DNA of 64,000 bases from Anaerolineae bacterium (GCA_020849765.1 JADLAY010000042.1:18497-82496); one strand, 5' to 3'; positions 15,020 through 24,014 are shown, numbered from the stretch's first letter. The notes: generated by a model not told the origin, from the letters alone. A program made the numbers and translations.

Positions 15020-17004
15020 ACTGGCAAGGCAGCGAGCATCCTCAACAACGCCTCTTCGCTATCAGCAAGGCCACCCATCCCGGTCGAAGTCTGAGCAAGA
15101 AAACCCGACGCCGGCAGCAGATAGCCCTCGCGCCCGTTTGTCTGGAACGGCGTCGGCTGTCCGCAGGGCAGAGCGCTGGTCAGGCCGTAATGCTGCGCCA
15201 GCCAGTCGGCTGTTGCCGTTGCGACGGGGGTCAGGCGCAGTTCGGCGCTGTCGCCGCTGATGACGATATCGCTGCCGTCCACGCCCTCGATCCAGCCTTC
15301 GGGATAAGGAATCGCCAGCGAAACCGTGGGCTCCACGCCTTGTGGTGAATGGATGAACAGGGTGTGCGGCCAGTCCGCCGACGCGAAATACTGGTACGAC
15401 TGCGCGTAGTCCAGCATGGCCTGATACAACGTGCCGTTGGCTGCCCAATCCGCCTCGCTGGCAAAGAGCCCGTAGCGGACGCCATGCCTGTTCTGACCCT
15501 GGTCCTGATTCATATCGTAACGAAGGAACACCTGCCGCCACTGGAAGTCTCTCGACTCGACGTTCAGCGCCGTGACGAGATCTTGATCAGCCACGACTGG
15601 CCCGGCATAGCCATCGGTCACAAAGGTGTGTTCGGCGAAGAGGAGCATGGGCGGCTGATCGGGATCGGGATCGCCGGTCGCGGCGGCGATGGCCGTTTCT
15701 AGCGTTACGGTCTCCGGGGAGATGGCATAGACCGTACCGCCGGGTGCCGCCAGTGTTGTGAACTGCCAGTCGGGCGGATGGGCCACGTCGAAGCGCAGAT
15801 CGTCCACCCGGTGGTGCGTGCTGAGCAGATGAGCGTCCGGTGTTTCGTCCAAGGCGGTGCGGCTGCTGCATCCCCAATACACGAGCGGATCGACATAGGC
15901 GCTGAGATCGACGACATTCGAGCGGTCGGGCTGGTCGGGCGCCGGTTCGTAGACCGGATACGGCACATCATCCGGCAGGCGGACGTTCAGGCGCGTCACG
16001 TACGGATAATAGACGGCCCTGTCTTCCGGGATGAGAGCGGTTTCGTCATCGCCCAGGATGTCCGTCGGCCCGGCGTATTCCGTGACCGCGCCACCCGCGG
16101 CCAACGCGCGCCGAACTTCACCTTGATATTGCTGGGTGGTCAGGCGGGCAAACGAGTTGGCGGCGTAGTCGTAATGGACCTCCGTGCCGGTGTTTGCGAT
16201 CGTGTGCGGGGCGCGGAAACGGCTGAAATCCGGGACGGCGCGGGCGATGGCGGCAGGGCGGTAAGCCTGGCTGCTGAAGATCCAGGTGGTCGACGTCCCG
16301 CCCGCGAAGGGAAGCGGAATCGACTCGTCCGACCAATCGAATGAGAATTCCAGAGGCTCCCCGTAAACCGTGTATTCACGAGCGCTTGGGTCGTCGTGGG
16401 AGTCGAGGTGATACGTCACGGCCAGAAACGCGTGTCCTGATTCGGCAAGCTGTTGGATCTTCAGGGCGTCGCCGTCGGTGATGTTGTAACGCGCCTCGCG
16501 TAACTGGCTCAAGGCGGTGCTCGCGTCCGTCGTGCGCACGGCTGTGATCGCCGACGCCTGGGCAACCAGATCTCGGTCCGTAGTGTCATCGCCGGAGCGC
16601 CCTAAATAGTGCACCGTGTCAAAACAATAGCGAGGCGCTTCCGGTTCGAAATGGGACCGCGTCAGGACATCGAGCCGGTTCAGGTGATCGCGCATGTACG
16701 GCGCGCTCGATGGCCATTCATAGACGTCGTCCCCAACTGGCACAACCAGGTGCGCCGGGAGAGGCATGATCCATTGCAGATCGAGTGCTTGCAGTGCTCC
16801 CAGGCCAAAGTCCTCACGAACCGTGTAGGCCGTCAGATCCGGCTCGAGCAAGACCAGCACGCGGCTGTCCTGCGGCTTGACATACAGGAGAATGCGCCCT
16901 GCGTCTTGCTGGAAGATGGTCTGAACGTTCGCGGCGTTTCCACGGTCTGGAGCGCAAATCCAAAGGCAGACAACGCAGACCAAACCGAGCCATTTCTTGA
17001 GCAT
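15004..17004 (-). CDS. Large exported protein of unknown function
   Basis: 666 residues from an ATG at 17002-17004 that has AGGAGGGG just upstream; a frame start nine codons earlier is less likely. A signal peptide (MLKKWLGLVCVVCLWICAPD) is followed by an extracellular chain without further membrane segments. The first 100 residues (AGRILLYVKPQDSRVLVLLE, LQWIMPLPAHLVVPVGDD) faintly recall DUF2330-type proteins, where a similar W-x-(M/L/V)-P-(L/V)-P occurs; this is tentative. The rest contains acidic, Tyr-rich stretches and paired cysteines (YCFDTVHYL, VYWGCSS, LPCGQP). The last residues overlap a dispersed repeat. No enzyme motif was recognised. Confidence 0.65.
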   Translation of the reverse strand: MLKKWLGLVCVVCLWICAPDRGNAANVQTIFQQDAGRILLYVKPQDSRVLVLLEPDLTAYTVREDFGLGALQALDLQWIMPLPAHLVVPVGDDVYEWPSSAPYMRDHLNRLDVLTRSHFEPEAPRYCFDTVHYLGRSGDDTTDRDLVAQASAITAVRTTDASTALSQLREARYNITDGDALKIQQLAESGHAFLAVTYHLDSHDDPSAREYTVYGEPLEFSFDWSDESIPLPFAGGTSTTWIFSSQAYRPAAIARAVPDFSRFRAPHTIANTGTEVHYDYAANSFARLTTQQYQGEVRRALAAGGAVTEYAGPTDILGDDETALIPEDRAVYYPYVTRLNVRLPDDVPYPVYEPAPDQPDRSNVVDLSAYVDPLVYWGCSSRTALDETPDAHLLSTHHRVDDLRFDVAHPPDWQFTTLAAPGGTVYAISPETVTLETAIAAATGDPDPDQPPMLLFAEHTFVTDGYAGPVVADQDLVTALNVESRDFQWRQVFLRYDMNQDQGQNRHGVRYGLFASEADWAANGTLYQAMLDYAQSYQYFASADWPHTLFIHSPQGVEPTVSLAIPYPEGWIEGVDGSDIVISGDSAELRLTPVATATADWLAQHYGLTSALPCGQPTPFQTNGREGYLLPASGFLAQTSTGMGGLADSEEALLRMLAALPVACDP

Positions 17005-17158
17005 AGCCCCTCCTGGCGGCGAGCGTAGCATCGACGACTTATCCTCAGTCTAGAGGCAAATGTGCCGCCGTGGAGCGATGATTGCGCTACGATCGGCCCA
17101 TGCTTAGCGCACGACGGCCCAGATGGCCGGTTTGCTGAAGTCAAAGTTAGGGAACTCC

Positions 17159-17953
17159 ATGGAACGCATCCCAATCGACACCACAGGCCGTCGCCTCGCA
17201 CTGACGCGGGCGGGCAGCTGCGCGCCGACTGTCGTGCTGGAGACGGGGCTGAACGCCGAGGCGGACGAGTGGGAGCCCGTTTTCCAGGCCGTCAGCCAGA
17301 TGACGACCGTCTGCTGTTACGACCGCGCCAACCGCGGCGCGAGTGATCCGGCGCGGACACCGCGCTCGCTGCGGGATCTGGCCGCCGATCTGGATGCGCT
17401 GCTGGCCGCCGCAGACATCCCGCGGCCCGCCGTGCTGGTCGGGCACTCGCTCGGAGGGTTGATCGTGCGGCTGTATGCGCATCAGCATCCGGCAGATGTC
17501 GCCGGGCTGGTGCTGGTCGACCCGATGCACGGCGATCAGTTCGAGCGGATCGGGCCGCAGTTTCACCCACCGACTCCCGGCGAGCCCGCCTGGCTGACAC
17601 AGTTTCGCGCTTTCTGGACGAGCGGCTGGCGCGACCCGGCGCGCAACGCCGAAGGGATCGACTTCGTGACGAGTCAGGCCCAGGCGGGTGCGATCCACTC
17701 GCTCGGCGATCTGCCGCTGCTGGTGTTGACGGCGGGCGCCTATCTGCACGATGTGCCACCCGGGCCTGAGGCGCAGCGGCGGGCGGCGCATCTCCAGGCG
17801 ATCTGGCACGAGATGCACCGCGAAATCGTGGGGCAGTCATCACGCGCGACGCACCTCGTGGTCGAGTCGAGCGGGCACTACGTCCAGCGCGAGCAGCCGC
17901 AGGCCATTGTGGACGCCATCCGGGGGATGCTGGAGACGGTGAGGAAGGCATAG
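17159..17953 (+). CDS. Alpha/beta hydrolase
   Basis: 264 residues, cytoplasmic. The nucleophile elbow is GHSLGG (VLVGHSLGGLIVRLYAHQHP), the oxyanion region is VVLETGLNAEADEW and the catalytic His is in SSGHYVQREQP; an Asp in the GLVLVDPMHGDQ or LLVLTAG region completes the fold. The ATG at 17159 follows TTAGGGAACTCC; a frame start at 17123 is less well supported. This subgroup is similar to general esterases and haloalkane-dehalogenase-like hydrolases; the substrate cannot be told. It is transcribed alone and divergently from the large exported protein. Confidence 0.88.
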   Translation: MERIPIDTTGRRLALTRAGSCAPTVVLETGLNAEADEWEPVFQAVSQMTTVCCYDRANRGASDPARTPRSLRDLAADLDALLAAADIPRPAVLVGHSLGGLIVRLYAHQHPADVAGLVLVDPMHGDQFERIGPQFHPPTPGEPAWLTQFRAFWTSGWRDPARNAEGIDFVTSQAQAGAIHSLGDLPLLVLTAGAYLHDVPPGPEAQRRAAHLQAIWHEMHREIVGQSSRATHLVVESSGHYVQREQPQAIVDAIRGMLETVRKA

Positions 17954-18083
17954 GCCTCGCGCCGGTTCACCCGTCTCGAGCAGCGATGGGGATGGGCGCA
18001 CGTAATTGCCCCGGAGAACTCGAACCATCCGGTGAGCCGCGCGTTTCGTCACGCGGGCGAATTGCCGACGCCGGGGTGGGCGT

Positions 18084-18089
18084 TATAAT
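18084..18089 (+). promoter_or_regulatory. -10 box of the nucleoside hydrolase gene
   Basis: Perfect TATAAT; a TTGCCG at 18063-18068 lies 15 bases upstream as a possible -35. Predicted start near 18096, 30 nt before the chosen ATG. Confidence 0.5.
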
Positions 18090-18125
18090 TCGCAATGTGA
18101 CTTTATGGAAACAAAGTTGGAAAAC

Positions 18126-19058
18126 ATGGAACCTCGAAAGATTATTCTCGACTGCGATCCGGGACACGACGACGCCATCGCGATCCTGCTGGCGGCCAAC
18201 AATCCAGCCATCGATCTGCTTGGGGTGACGGTCGTCGCGGGTAACCAGACGCTCGACAAGACGCTGGTCAATGCGCTCAACGTGTGCCAGTACCTCGGTC
18301 TCGACGTGCCCGTCTACAAGGGCTGCGGCCTGCCGATGATTCGTGAGCAGTTGATCGCGCCGAGCATCCACGGCGAGTCCGGCCTGGATGGCCCGCACTT
18401 CGATGCGCTGACCAAGCAACCAGAAGTGCAGCACGCCGTCAACTACATCGTCGACACGCTGATGGCCTCCGACGGCGACATCACGATGGTGACGACCGGG
18501 CCGACGACCAACCTGGCGATGGCGATGCGGCTCAACCCGGACATCGTGCCCAAGATCCGCGAGATCGTGCTGATGGGCGGCACCTATCAGTTGGGGAACA
18601 TGTCGCCCGCCGCCGAGTTCAACATCCTGGCCGATGGCGACGCGGCCCACGTCGTCTTCAGCGCCGGGCGCAAGCTGACCATGGTCGGGCTGGACGTGAC
18701 GCGCAAGGTGCTGTGCCTGCCGTCGATTGTCGAGCGCATGGGCCAGATCGACAACCGGGCGGCGAAGCTGTTCGTCGACCTGATGACGTTCTTCAACAAG
18801 ACGCAGAAAGAGGTCTTCGGCTGGGATGGCGGCCCGCTGCATGACCCGGTGACGATCGGCTTCCTGCTCGACCCGACCCTGCTGACGCTGAGAGAGTGCT
18901 TCACACAGATCGACATCCGCAGCGAACAGAGCTACGGCCGCACGAACTGCGACATCTTCAACATCATGAAGCGACCGCCGAACAGCGCCGTGGCGATGGA
19001 CATCGACGTCGCCAAGTTCTGGGACCTGATCGAGGCGGGCATCCGCGCGTACGGGTAG
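18126..19058 (+). CDS. Inosine-uridine preferring nucleoside hydrolase family protein
   Basis: 310 residues. The calcium-binding N-terminal motif DCDPGHDDAIAILLA is intact, followed by LLGVTVVAGNQTLDKT and, at the active site, VTTGPTTNLAMAM and EIVLMGGTYQLGNMSPAAEFNI-type segments; KVLCLPSIVERM and LHDPVTIGFLLDP complete the family pattern. The enzyme splits the N-glycosidic bond of nucleosides to free base and ribose in salvage. The motif ...PAAEFNILADGDAAHVVF carries the conserved Asn and Asp. The ATG at 18126 has GGAA upstream and lies after a TATAAT at 18084. A single gene. Confidence 0.93.
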   Translation: MEPRKIILDCDPGHDDAIAILLAANNPAIDLLGVTVVAGNQTLDKTLVNALNVCQYLGLDVPVYKGCGLPMIREQLIAPSIHGESGLDGPHFDALTKQPEVQHAVNYIVDTLMASDGDITMVTTGPTTNLAMAMRLNPDIVPKIREIVLMGGTYQLGNMSPAAEFNILADGDAAHVVFSAGRKLTMVGLDVTRKVLCLPSIVERMGQIDNRAAKLFVDLMTFFNKTQKEVFGWDGGPLHDPVTIGFLLDPTLLTLRECFTQIDIRSEQSYGRTNCDIFNIMKRPPNSAVAMDIDVAKFWDLIEAGIRAYG

Positions 19059-19080
19059 AGGGTGAGGGGATCTGTGCTCT

Positions 19081-19277
19081 ACGCCGCCGCTGGCTGAAGC
19101 TGCGCGGGGGCAGCTTTGCTGCCTTCAGTCGGCACATCGTGCCGACCCCCTGAGCACGGCTAACGATAATCAAGCCCACTGAAGGGGCTACAAGAGACCA
19201 GAAAAGATTGCAAAGCGCCTTTAGTGCGCTTGAGAATCCGTAGCCGGGCGTTTCAACGTCCGGCGCACGCCAGCACA
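19081..19277. repeat. Family C dispersed repeat, copy 1
   Basis: About 200 bp sharing with 28174-28317 the blocks GCCGCTGGCTGAAGC, CAAGCCCACTGAAGGGGCTA, AAGCGCCTTTAGTGCGCTTGA and GTAGCCGGGCGTTTCAACGT. The last block runs into CCGGCG and is a hairpin. A shorter inverted relative lies at 49331-49400. Together with the remnant at 19325 it fills the 386-base gap between two genes. Confidence 0.75.
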
Positions 19278-19324
19278 CTGCTTGTCCCTCTGCACCGTCT
19301 TCTCGGTAAGGCGATGGACTTGGG

Positions 19325-19402
19325 CGTCAACTTAAGCCCATCGTTGTACTGGCTGCCGAGCGGCGCCAGCAGCAGATGCGTGCCCGCGTCCGTCGCGCGC
19401 AG
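19325..19402 (-). pseudogene. Remnant of a gene related to the one at 21051-21557
   Basis: One frame reads DAGTHLLLAPLGSQYNDGLK, close to DAGTRLLLAMLGSYMILLYG at the C-terminus of the intact gene at 21051-21557. About 25 codons remain, with no start, right beside a family C repeat. It is best read as the leftover of a duplicated and deleted gene. Confidence 0.45.
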
Positions 19403-19444
19403 AGTAGGGGACTGCCTGAGCAATCCCCTGGTGGACGTTTGCCC

Positions 19445-20920
19445 TTACGGCAGCGCCCACGGCACCGGCCCCATCGCTTCGATGCAGCTCCCATCTGGTT
19501 CCTGCGTCGGATCATCCAGGAAGTCCTGCATGATGCCCTGCGAGCACTCGTTCATGTCGATCACGCCGTGGCCGCCGCCGGGGAAGACGAAGAAGAAGCT
19601 GTTGGAGAGGTGGCTGGCGGCGCTTTCCGCCCACTTGGCCGGGGTGATCGGGTCGAACTCTCCGGCGGCGACCAGCGTCGGGATGTCACTCACGACCGGC
19701 TCGGTTTCAACCGCGTCGCCCAGCGCCACGTCCCAGATCCGGCAGTCGCTGAAGGTCTGCTCGATTGCGCTGATACTGTTCTCCGCCAGCGCCGCCGGTT
19801 CCGCCGGGACGCTCTCCAGCGCGGTGATTTCGCTGAGGAAGCCGACTTCTTCCTGGCACTCCACGGATAGGTTCATGCCTTCGCTGTCGGTGATGTCCTC
19901 GTCCACATCCTGACGGCGGCGCTCCTGCTCAAAGATGGCGCCTGTTTCCAGATCATCCAGCGCGGTGTAGTTGCCGTCGGCGACCTCGTAGATCATCCAG
20001 GGCAGGTAGGGAATGCTGTCGGTCGAGTACATCAGTTGGAACAGGCGGTCGATCAACTCGGTGCCGCTCAGGCTGACTTCGATGCCGTTGCCCGTATCGG
20101 GGTCGATGGTGGCGTACTCCGCAGGCTGGGCATTCAGATCATCGACCGCCGCGTAGAACACCCCTTCCAGATCGGGGAAGCTGGCGGCGCAGCCGGAATC
20201 CACAGCGCAGGCATCGAACAGCGTGGCGAACGTCTCGACCGTGTTCTGCCCGTATTCTTCCCACGAATTGATTTCCGGCGGGTAGACCGAGTCGATGGTG
20301 ACGCTGCGCACGCCTTCGGGATAGTCGCGCATGACGGTCAGCGCCAGCCGCGTGCCGTAGGAGATGCCGTAGAGGTTCCACTCTTCGTAACCCAAGGCCA
20401 CGCGCAGATCGGCGACATCGGCGGCGTTCTCGGCGCTGTTGTAGGCTTGCAGGTTGACGCCATCGGCGACCAGCCGGTCACGGCAGGCCTGTGTCGCGTT
20501 ATCTTCGCTCTCCTCGATCTCCGGGCAGTTGAGTGAGGGGAAGGAGTAGCCGGTGCCGCGCTGATCGAGCAGGATCAGATCGCGATCCTGGATGTAGGGA
20601 ATATCGACCCATGCTTCCAGTTCGTCGACGGCATTGCCGCCGGGGCCACCCGCCAGGTAGATGACGGGGTCGGGCTGGGCGTCCTCCGCGGCGTAGAGGA
20701 TGGCGAAGGCGAGTTCAATCGTGGCGCTGTCCGGATCGGTGCGGTCTTCCGGCACGTACAATAAGCCGCAGTCCACGTTTTCGCCTTCGACCAGCCCGTC
20801 CGGCAGGCCCATCCAGCAGTCAGCCAGCTCTACATAGGGCAGTTCGTCCTGCGCCTGTACCGGCGCAAGCAGGAGCGCAGTCCATATCACGATCAGCAAT
20901 AAGACAGTTTTGCGGCCCAT
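19445..20920 (-). CDS. Exported alpha/beta hydrolase, tripeptidyl-aminopeptidase-like (S33/TAP type)
   Basis: 491 residues with a signal peptide (TVLLLIVIWTALLLAPVQAQ). The layout is that of secreted S33 peptidases of the SCO/TAP group: VIYLAGGPGGNAV (oxyanion region), RDLILLDQRGTGYS, the nucleophile in LYGISYGTRLAL, Asp in AAGEFDPITPAKW and His in FPGGGHGVID. The C-terminal TAP-like domain brings Asp and His together with the Ser. It should cleave short peptides or esters outside the membrane. Several Cys residues (ADCWMGL, VDCGLLY, NCPEI, DACAVDSGC) may form disulfides. It is transcribed alone. The exact substrate is unknown. Confidence 0.9.
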   Translation of the reverse strand: MGRKTVLLLIVIWTALLLAPVQAQDELPYVELADCWMGLPDGLVEGENVDCGLLYVPEDRTDPDSATIELAFAILYAAEDAQPDPVIYLAGGPGGNAVDELEAWVDIPYIQDRDLILLDQRGTGYSFPSLNCPEIEESEDNATQACRDRLVADGVNLQAYNSAENAADVADLRVALGYEEWNLYGISYGTRLALTVMRDYPEGVRSVTIDSVYPPEINSWEEYGQNTVETFATLFDACAVDSGCAASFPDLEGVFYAAVDDLNAQPAEYATIDPDTGNGIEVSLSGTELIDRLFQLMYSTDSIPYLPWMIYEVADGNYTALDDLETGAIFEQERRRQDVDEDITDSEGMNLSVECQEEVGFLSEITALESVPAEPAALAENSISAIEQTFSDCRIWDVALGDAVETEPVVSDIPTLVAAGEFDPITPAKWAESAASHLSNSFFFVFPGGGHGVIDMNECSQGIMQDFLDDPTQEPDGSCIEAMGPVPWALP

Positions 20921-21050
20921 GTCGGATTAATCCCTCGTTTTGGCAGGCGGGAGGGGGCAAATTACCTCCGCGCGTATTCAGTGTATGCGCATATTTCAAA
21001 GAATCGTCAGAATCGGGGAAAGAACGTCCGGCAATGACGCGGAGGATGCC

Positions 21051-21557
21051 TCACGCCACCTCGTCGCCATACAGTAGGATCATGTAGCTGCCGAGCATCG
21101 CCAGCAGCAGACGCGTGCCCGCATCCGCCGCGCCGAGTTCGAGCCGGATGTGCGACGTGATCCGTTCGCCGTCACCGCTGCTCAGCTTCAGCAGGCATTC
21201 GCCGTCGTCGCCCGTCCACTGCCAGACGGCGTCGCCCTGGTCGTTGAGCTTTTCCCAGCGCGCTGCGCCGCCGCCGGGCAGGTCGAGCTGGCAGCCCTGT
21301 TGATGGAAGACGTAGCGCGGAGCGTCGTCCGGCGACTCGGCAGGGCGGATCTCGAAGCGGCGTGACAGCCCGCCGACGTGCGTGATCGTCCAGCGCTCGC
21401 CCGCCGCTTCCGCCTGATCGACCTCGCGGAACAGCCCCGTGCGCGTGATCGTCGCGACCACGTCGCCCGTCATCGTGCGAAGTTCGTAGGTATGCCGGAA
21501 CAAGCGCGGCTGCACCCAGCGCAGGTCTTCCCCTTTGAGATCGGCGATTGTCTTCAT
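21051..21557 (-). CDS. Conserved-looking protein of unknown function
   Basis: 168 residues from the Met in MKTIADLKGEDLRW; a frame start at 21638 adds 27 residues of atypical composition and no ribosome site, and overlaps the spacer. The body has alternating strands, e.g. RHTYELRTMTGDVVATITR, RRFEIRPAE and ECLLKLSSGDGERITSHI, suggesting a beta-rich fold such as the tubby/LURP type, but this is a guess. A decayed relative of its C-terminus lies at 19325-19402, so it belonged to a small local family. Cytoplasmic; no catalytic motif seen. Confidence 0.6.
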   Translation of the reverse strand: MKTIADLKGEDLRWVQPRLFRHTYELRTMTGDVVATITRTGLFREVDQAEAAGERWTITHVGGLSRRFEIRPAESPDDAPRYVFHQQGCQLDLPGGGAARWEKLNDQGDAVWQWTGDDGECLLKLSSGDGERITSHIRLELGAADAGTRLLLAMLGSYMILLYGDEVA

Positions 21558-21672
21558 CGGCTTCGTTTCTGCTGCTCTGGCCTCTGGCGGCGCGACAACA
21601 CCCGTTGGATGTCGTCGTGAGCCAACCTTGTATTCCATTATACGCGTTCACCCGGATCTTGTTGCAGCCTTT

Positions 21673-21765
21673 ACCCTCATCCCCCGGCCCCTTCTCTAGT
21701 GGCGAAGGGGAGAATAATCGGTTCGGTAAGTCCCTCTCCTACGGGAGAGGGATTTAGGGTGAGGG
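21673..21765. repeat. Family A dispersed repeat, copy 2
   Basis: CCCTCATCCCCCGGCCCCTT at the left end and GGATTTAGGGTGAGGG at the right, with CCCTCTCC/GGAGAGGG arms inside; matches copy 1 at 10619-10713 in the same orientation. It fills most of the gap before the GH18 gene. Confidence 0.75.
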
Positions 21766-21796
21766 CGTATCGCCCGCCACGCCGCAATGGGGCTGG

Positions 21797-21802
21797 TATA
21801 CT
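21797..21802 (+). promoter_or_regulatory. -10 box of the GH18 gene
   Basis: TATACT, 49 bases before the ATG, just after a family A repeat; no clear -35. Confidence 0.35.
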
Positions 21803-21850
21803 CGTGCGCAACCTTGATCGATTCGACCCAACTGAAAGCAGGGTATCGAG

Positions 21851-23044
21851 ATGAAACGTTGGCTGCTGCTCGTCCTGGTGATGCTGGGGTTAGGAGGATG
21901 GCAAACGGTGAGCGGACAAGAAGCATCGCCCTATCGCATCGTCGCCTATTTCCCGTCGTGGGATATTTACGCGCGCGGCTACTATGTGACGGATATCCCG
22001 GCAGATCAGTTGACGCACATCAACTATGCCTTCGTCAATATCTCTGAAGAGGGCGAGTGCCTGCTCGGCGATAGCTGGGCCGACGTCGAGTATTCGTATC
22101 CCGACGACACCGATGCCGACCCGGTGCGCGGCAACTTCCATCAGCTGCAGCTGCTCAAGGCCGCGCATCCACAGCTCAAGGTGCTGCTCTCGGTCGGCGG
22201 CTGGACGTGGTCGGGGCGCTTCTCCGACGTGGCGCTGACGGACGCGAGCCGCGCACGCTTCGCGGCGTCGTGCGTCGGCATGATGAGCCAGTACGGCTTC
22301 GACGGCCTCGACATCGACTGGGAGTATCCCGGCGGCGGCGGGCTGGAAACTAACGTCGTCCGCCCGGAGGATGGGCACAATTACACGCTGCTGCTGGCCG
22401 AACTGCGCCGCCAGTTGGAGGCGCAGGGCGAGGCCGATGGTGGCGCGCACTACCTGCTCACGATCGCCGCGCCCGCCGGGGCCAACACCTACCGCCACAT
22501 GGAACTGGATCAGATCCACGAGTCGCTCGATTGGATCAACGTGATGGCCTACGATTTCTTCGGCGGCTGGAGCAGCACGACCGGGCATCAGGCGGCGCTC
22601 TTCGGCACGCCCGGCGCACCCGCGGGGGCGATCAGCGCCGACGAGGCGATCCAGGGCTATCTGGCGGCGGGCGTCCCGGCGGATAAGCTCGTGCTCGGCG
22701 TGCCCTTCTATGGCCGTGGCTGGCGCGGCACGCGGGATCAGAATGACGGTGTGTTTCAGCCCTACGACGAGGTCGCCGGTGAGGAAGGATCGTTCCGCTA
22801 CCGCGATCTGGGGCTGTTCATCGGCAGCATGGATCGTCATTGGGACGAGGATGCCAAGACGGCATGGCTCTTCCTGCCCGCCAACGGCCTCATGATCAGC
22901 TACGACGATGCCGAGACGCTGCGTGCCAAAGCGCAGTACGTCATCGACCAGGGCCTGGGCGGCGTCATGGCCTGGGAGCTGGGCGGCGATGACGACGATC
23001 ACACGCTGCTCAACACGCTGCACACGGCGCTCAATGGGGAGTAA
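21851..23044 (+). CDS. Secreted glycoside hydrolase family 18 (chitinase-like)
   Basis: 397 residues. A signal peptide (MKRWLLLVLVMLGLGGWQTV) is followed directly by one GH18 barrel. The catalytic motif DGLDIDWEYP has the proton-donor Glu and the supporting Asp residues; VLLSVGGWTWSGRFSD is the strand-3 motif, INVMAYDFFGGW the substrate-binding motif with Met, Tyr and Asp, and GVMAWELGGDD the C-terminal one. GH18 enzymes cut beta-1,4 bonds next to N-acetylglucosamine in chitin or related glycans. No carbohydrate-binding domain is attached. The ATG is preceded by AGGGTATCGAG. Use on chitin, fungal or bacterial wall debris is a family-level inference. Confidence 0.95.
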   Translation: MKRWLLLVLVMLGLGGWQTVSGQEASPYRIVAYFPSWDIYARGYYVTDIPADQLTHINYAFVNISEEGECLLGDSWADVEYSYPDDTDADPVRGNFHQLQLLKAAHPQLKVLLSVGGWTWSGRFSDVALTDASRARFAASCVGMMSQYGFDGLDIDWEYPGGGGLETNVVRPEDGHNYTLLLAELRRQLEAQGEADGGAHYLLTIAAPAGANTYRHMELDQIHESLDWINVMAYDFFGGWSSTTGHQAALFGTPGAPAGAISADEAIQGYLAAGVPADKLVLGVPFYGRGWRGTRDQNDGVFQPYDEVAGEEGSFRYRDLGLFIGSMDRHWDEDAKTAWLFLPANGLMISYDDAETLRAKAQYVIDQGLGGVMAWELGGDDDDHTLLNTLHTALNGE

Positions 23045-23055
23045 GGGAAGGTCGC

Positions 23056-23131
23056 ACCCTAAATCCCTCTCCCTAAGGCCGAGGGACTTTCGGCCCCCTT
23101 CTCCCTCAGGGAGAAGGGCAGGGGATGAGGG
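23056..23131. repeat. Family A dispersed repeat, copy 3 (inverted, shortened)
   Basis: CACCCTAAATCCCTCTCCC at the left and CAGGGGATGAGGGT at the right, i.e. the reverse orientation of the copies at 10619 and 21673. It begins 12 bases after the GH18 stop. Confidence 0.7.
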
Positions 23132-23204
23132 TCACTGTAGCCCGACTTCCCGACGCTTGGCCGACTCTATGGCCCGTGACCCAACCCCAGCGCGTGGGAA
23201 CAGG

Positions 23205-23210
23205 TATAGT
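23205..23210 (+). promoter_or_regulatory. -10 box of the MsrQ-like gene
   Basis: TATAGT 48 bases before the ATG; no convincing -35. Confidence 0.35.
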
Positions 23211-23257
23211 CTGTAACGGGGGCCGATCGTGAGCAGTGGGGGAGAGGAGAGCGGATC

Positions 23258-23905
23258 ATGGATCGGAAGCAGTTCTGGTTACGCGCTGCGCTCCACGTCG
23301 TAGCGCTGGGCGCGCTCGTCTACGTCCTGATGGGCGCGGCAGGTCCCGGCTGGGAGACGTCCAATCGCCACGATCGTGTGTTGGAAGCGGGCGTCTGGGC
23401 GGTGCGCTTCTTGCTCTCCAGCCTGGCGATGTCCCCGGCCAATACCTATCTTGGCTGGCGCAGCGCCATCAAGCTGCGCAAACCGGCGGGCCTGTGGGCA
23501 TTCGGCTTCGGCGCGCTCCACTTCGGGCTGTCGTTCGTCGAGAGCAAACCGCTGGGCACTTACCTGGCGCCACCTATACCCCTGTACATCATCCTCGGCG
23601 TGACCGGGCTGCTGATCCTGGTGGCGCTGGCGTCGACCTCGACGCGCTGGGCGCAGCGTCGGCTGGGCAAGAACTGGAAGCGGCTGCACCGGCTGGTCTA
23701 TGCCGGAGGCGTCGCCGTCGTGGCGCACGCGCTGCTGGCGACCGAGATGAGCAAGCGCGTCTACGTCCGCTACCCCGATTTGACCTACGAGGTGCGCGTC
23801 TACATCGTCATCCTGACGGTCTTGCTGATCCTACGGCTGCCGTTCGTGCGCCAGGTGCTGCGCGAGGGCGCCTTCCAACTGGCGCGCCGCCTGGGCGAAG
23901 CGTGA
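23258..23905 (+). CDS. MsrQ/YedZ-like heme-binding membrane protein
   Basis: 215 residues with about six membrane helices. It belongs to the ferric-reductase-like transmembrane group: LRKPAGLWAFGFGALHFGL carries the first helix His, and KNWKRLHRLVYAGGVAVVAH the conserved L-H-R-L-x-Y and a further His, the heme-b ligands in MsrQ. MsrQ passes electrons from the membrane to MsrP, which repairs oxidised methionines outside the cell membrane. No msrP is seen in the window, so the partner may be elsewhere or the role may differ. The ATG has GGAGAG upstream. A single-gene unit. Confidence 0.82.
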   Translation: MDRKQFWLRAALHVVALGALVYVLMGAAGPGWETSNRHDRVLEAGVWAVRFLLSSLAMSPANTYLGWRSAIKLRKPAGLWAFGFGALHFGLSFVESKPLGTYLAPPIPLYIILGVTGLLILVALASTSTRWAQRRLGKNWKRLHRLVYAGGVAVVAHALLATEMSKRVYVRYPDLTYEVRVYIVILTVLLILRLPFVRQVLREGAFQLARRLGEA

Positions 23906-23915
23906 GGGATAGGGA

Positions 23916-24014
23916 GCCGATAGCCATTAGCGTTTAGCTTTTAGCCGGATGGATATGGGGCGGCTTGGCTGTCGGCTTTCACCTAATGGCTAACAGCTAT
24001 GAGCTAAAAGCTAA
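23916..24014. repeat. Family D intergenic repeat (TAGCTTTTAGCC / GCTAA type), copy 1
   Basis: Irregular iterations of GATAGCCATTAGCG, TTTAGCTTTTAGCC and their complements (GGCTAACAGCTATGAGC, TAAAAGCTAATTTG), forming several overlapping dyads. Related text occurs at 26978-27125, 38560-38682, 41281-41462 and 41983-42151. Confidence 0.65.

Noticed and set aside
23236..23937. 233-codon frame overlapping the MsrQ-like gene
   Set aside because: The other frame gives regular membrane helices and heme His motifs; this one is an Arg/Gly/Ala-rich shadow.
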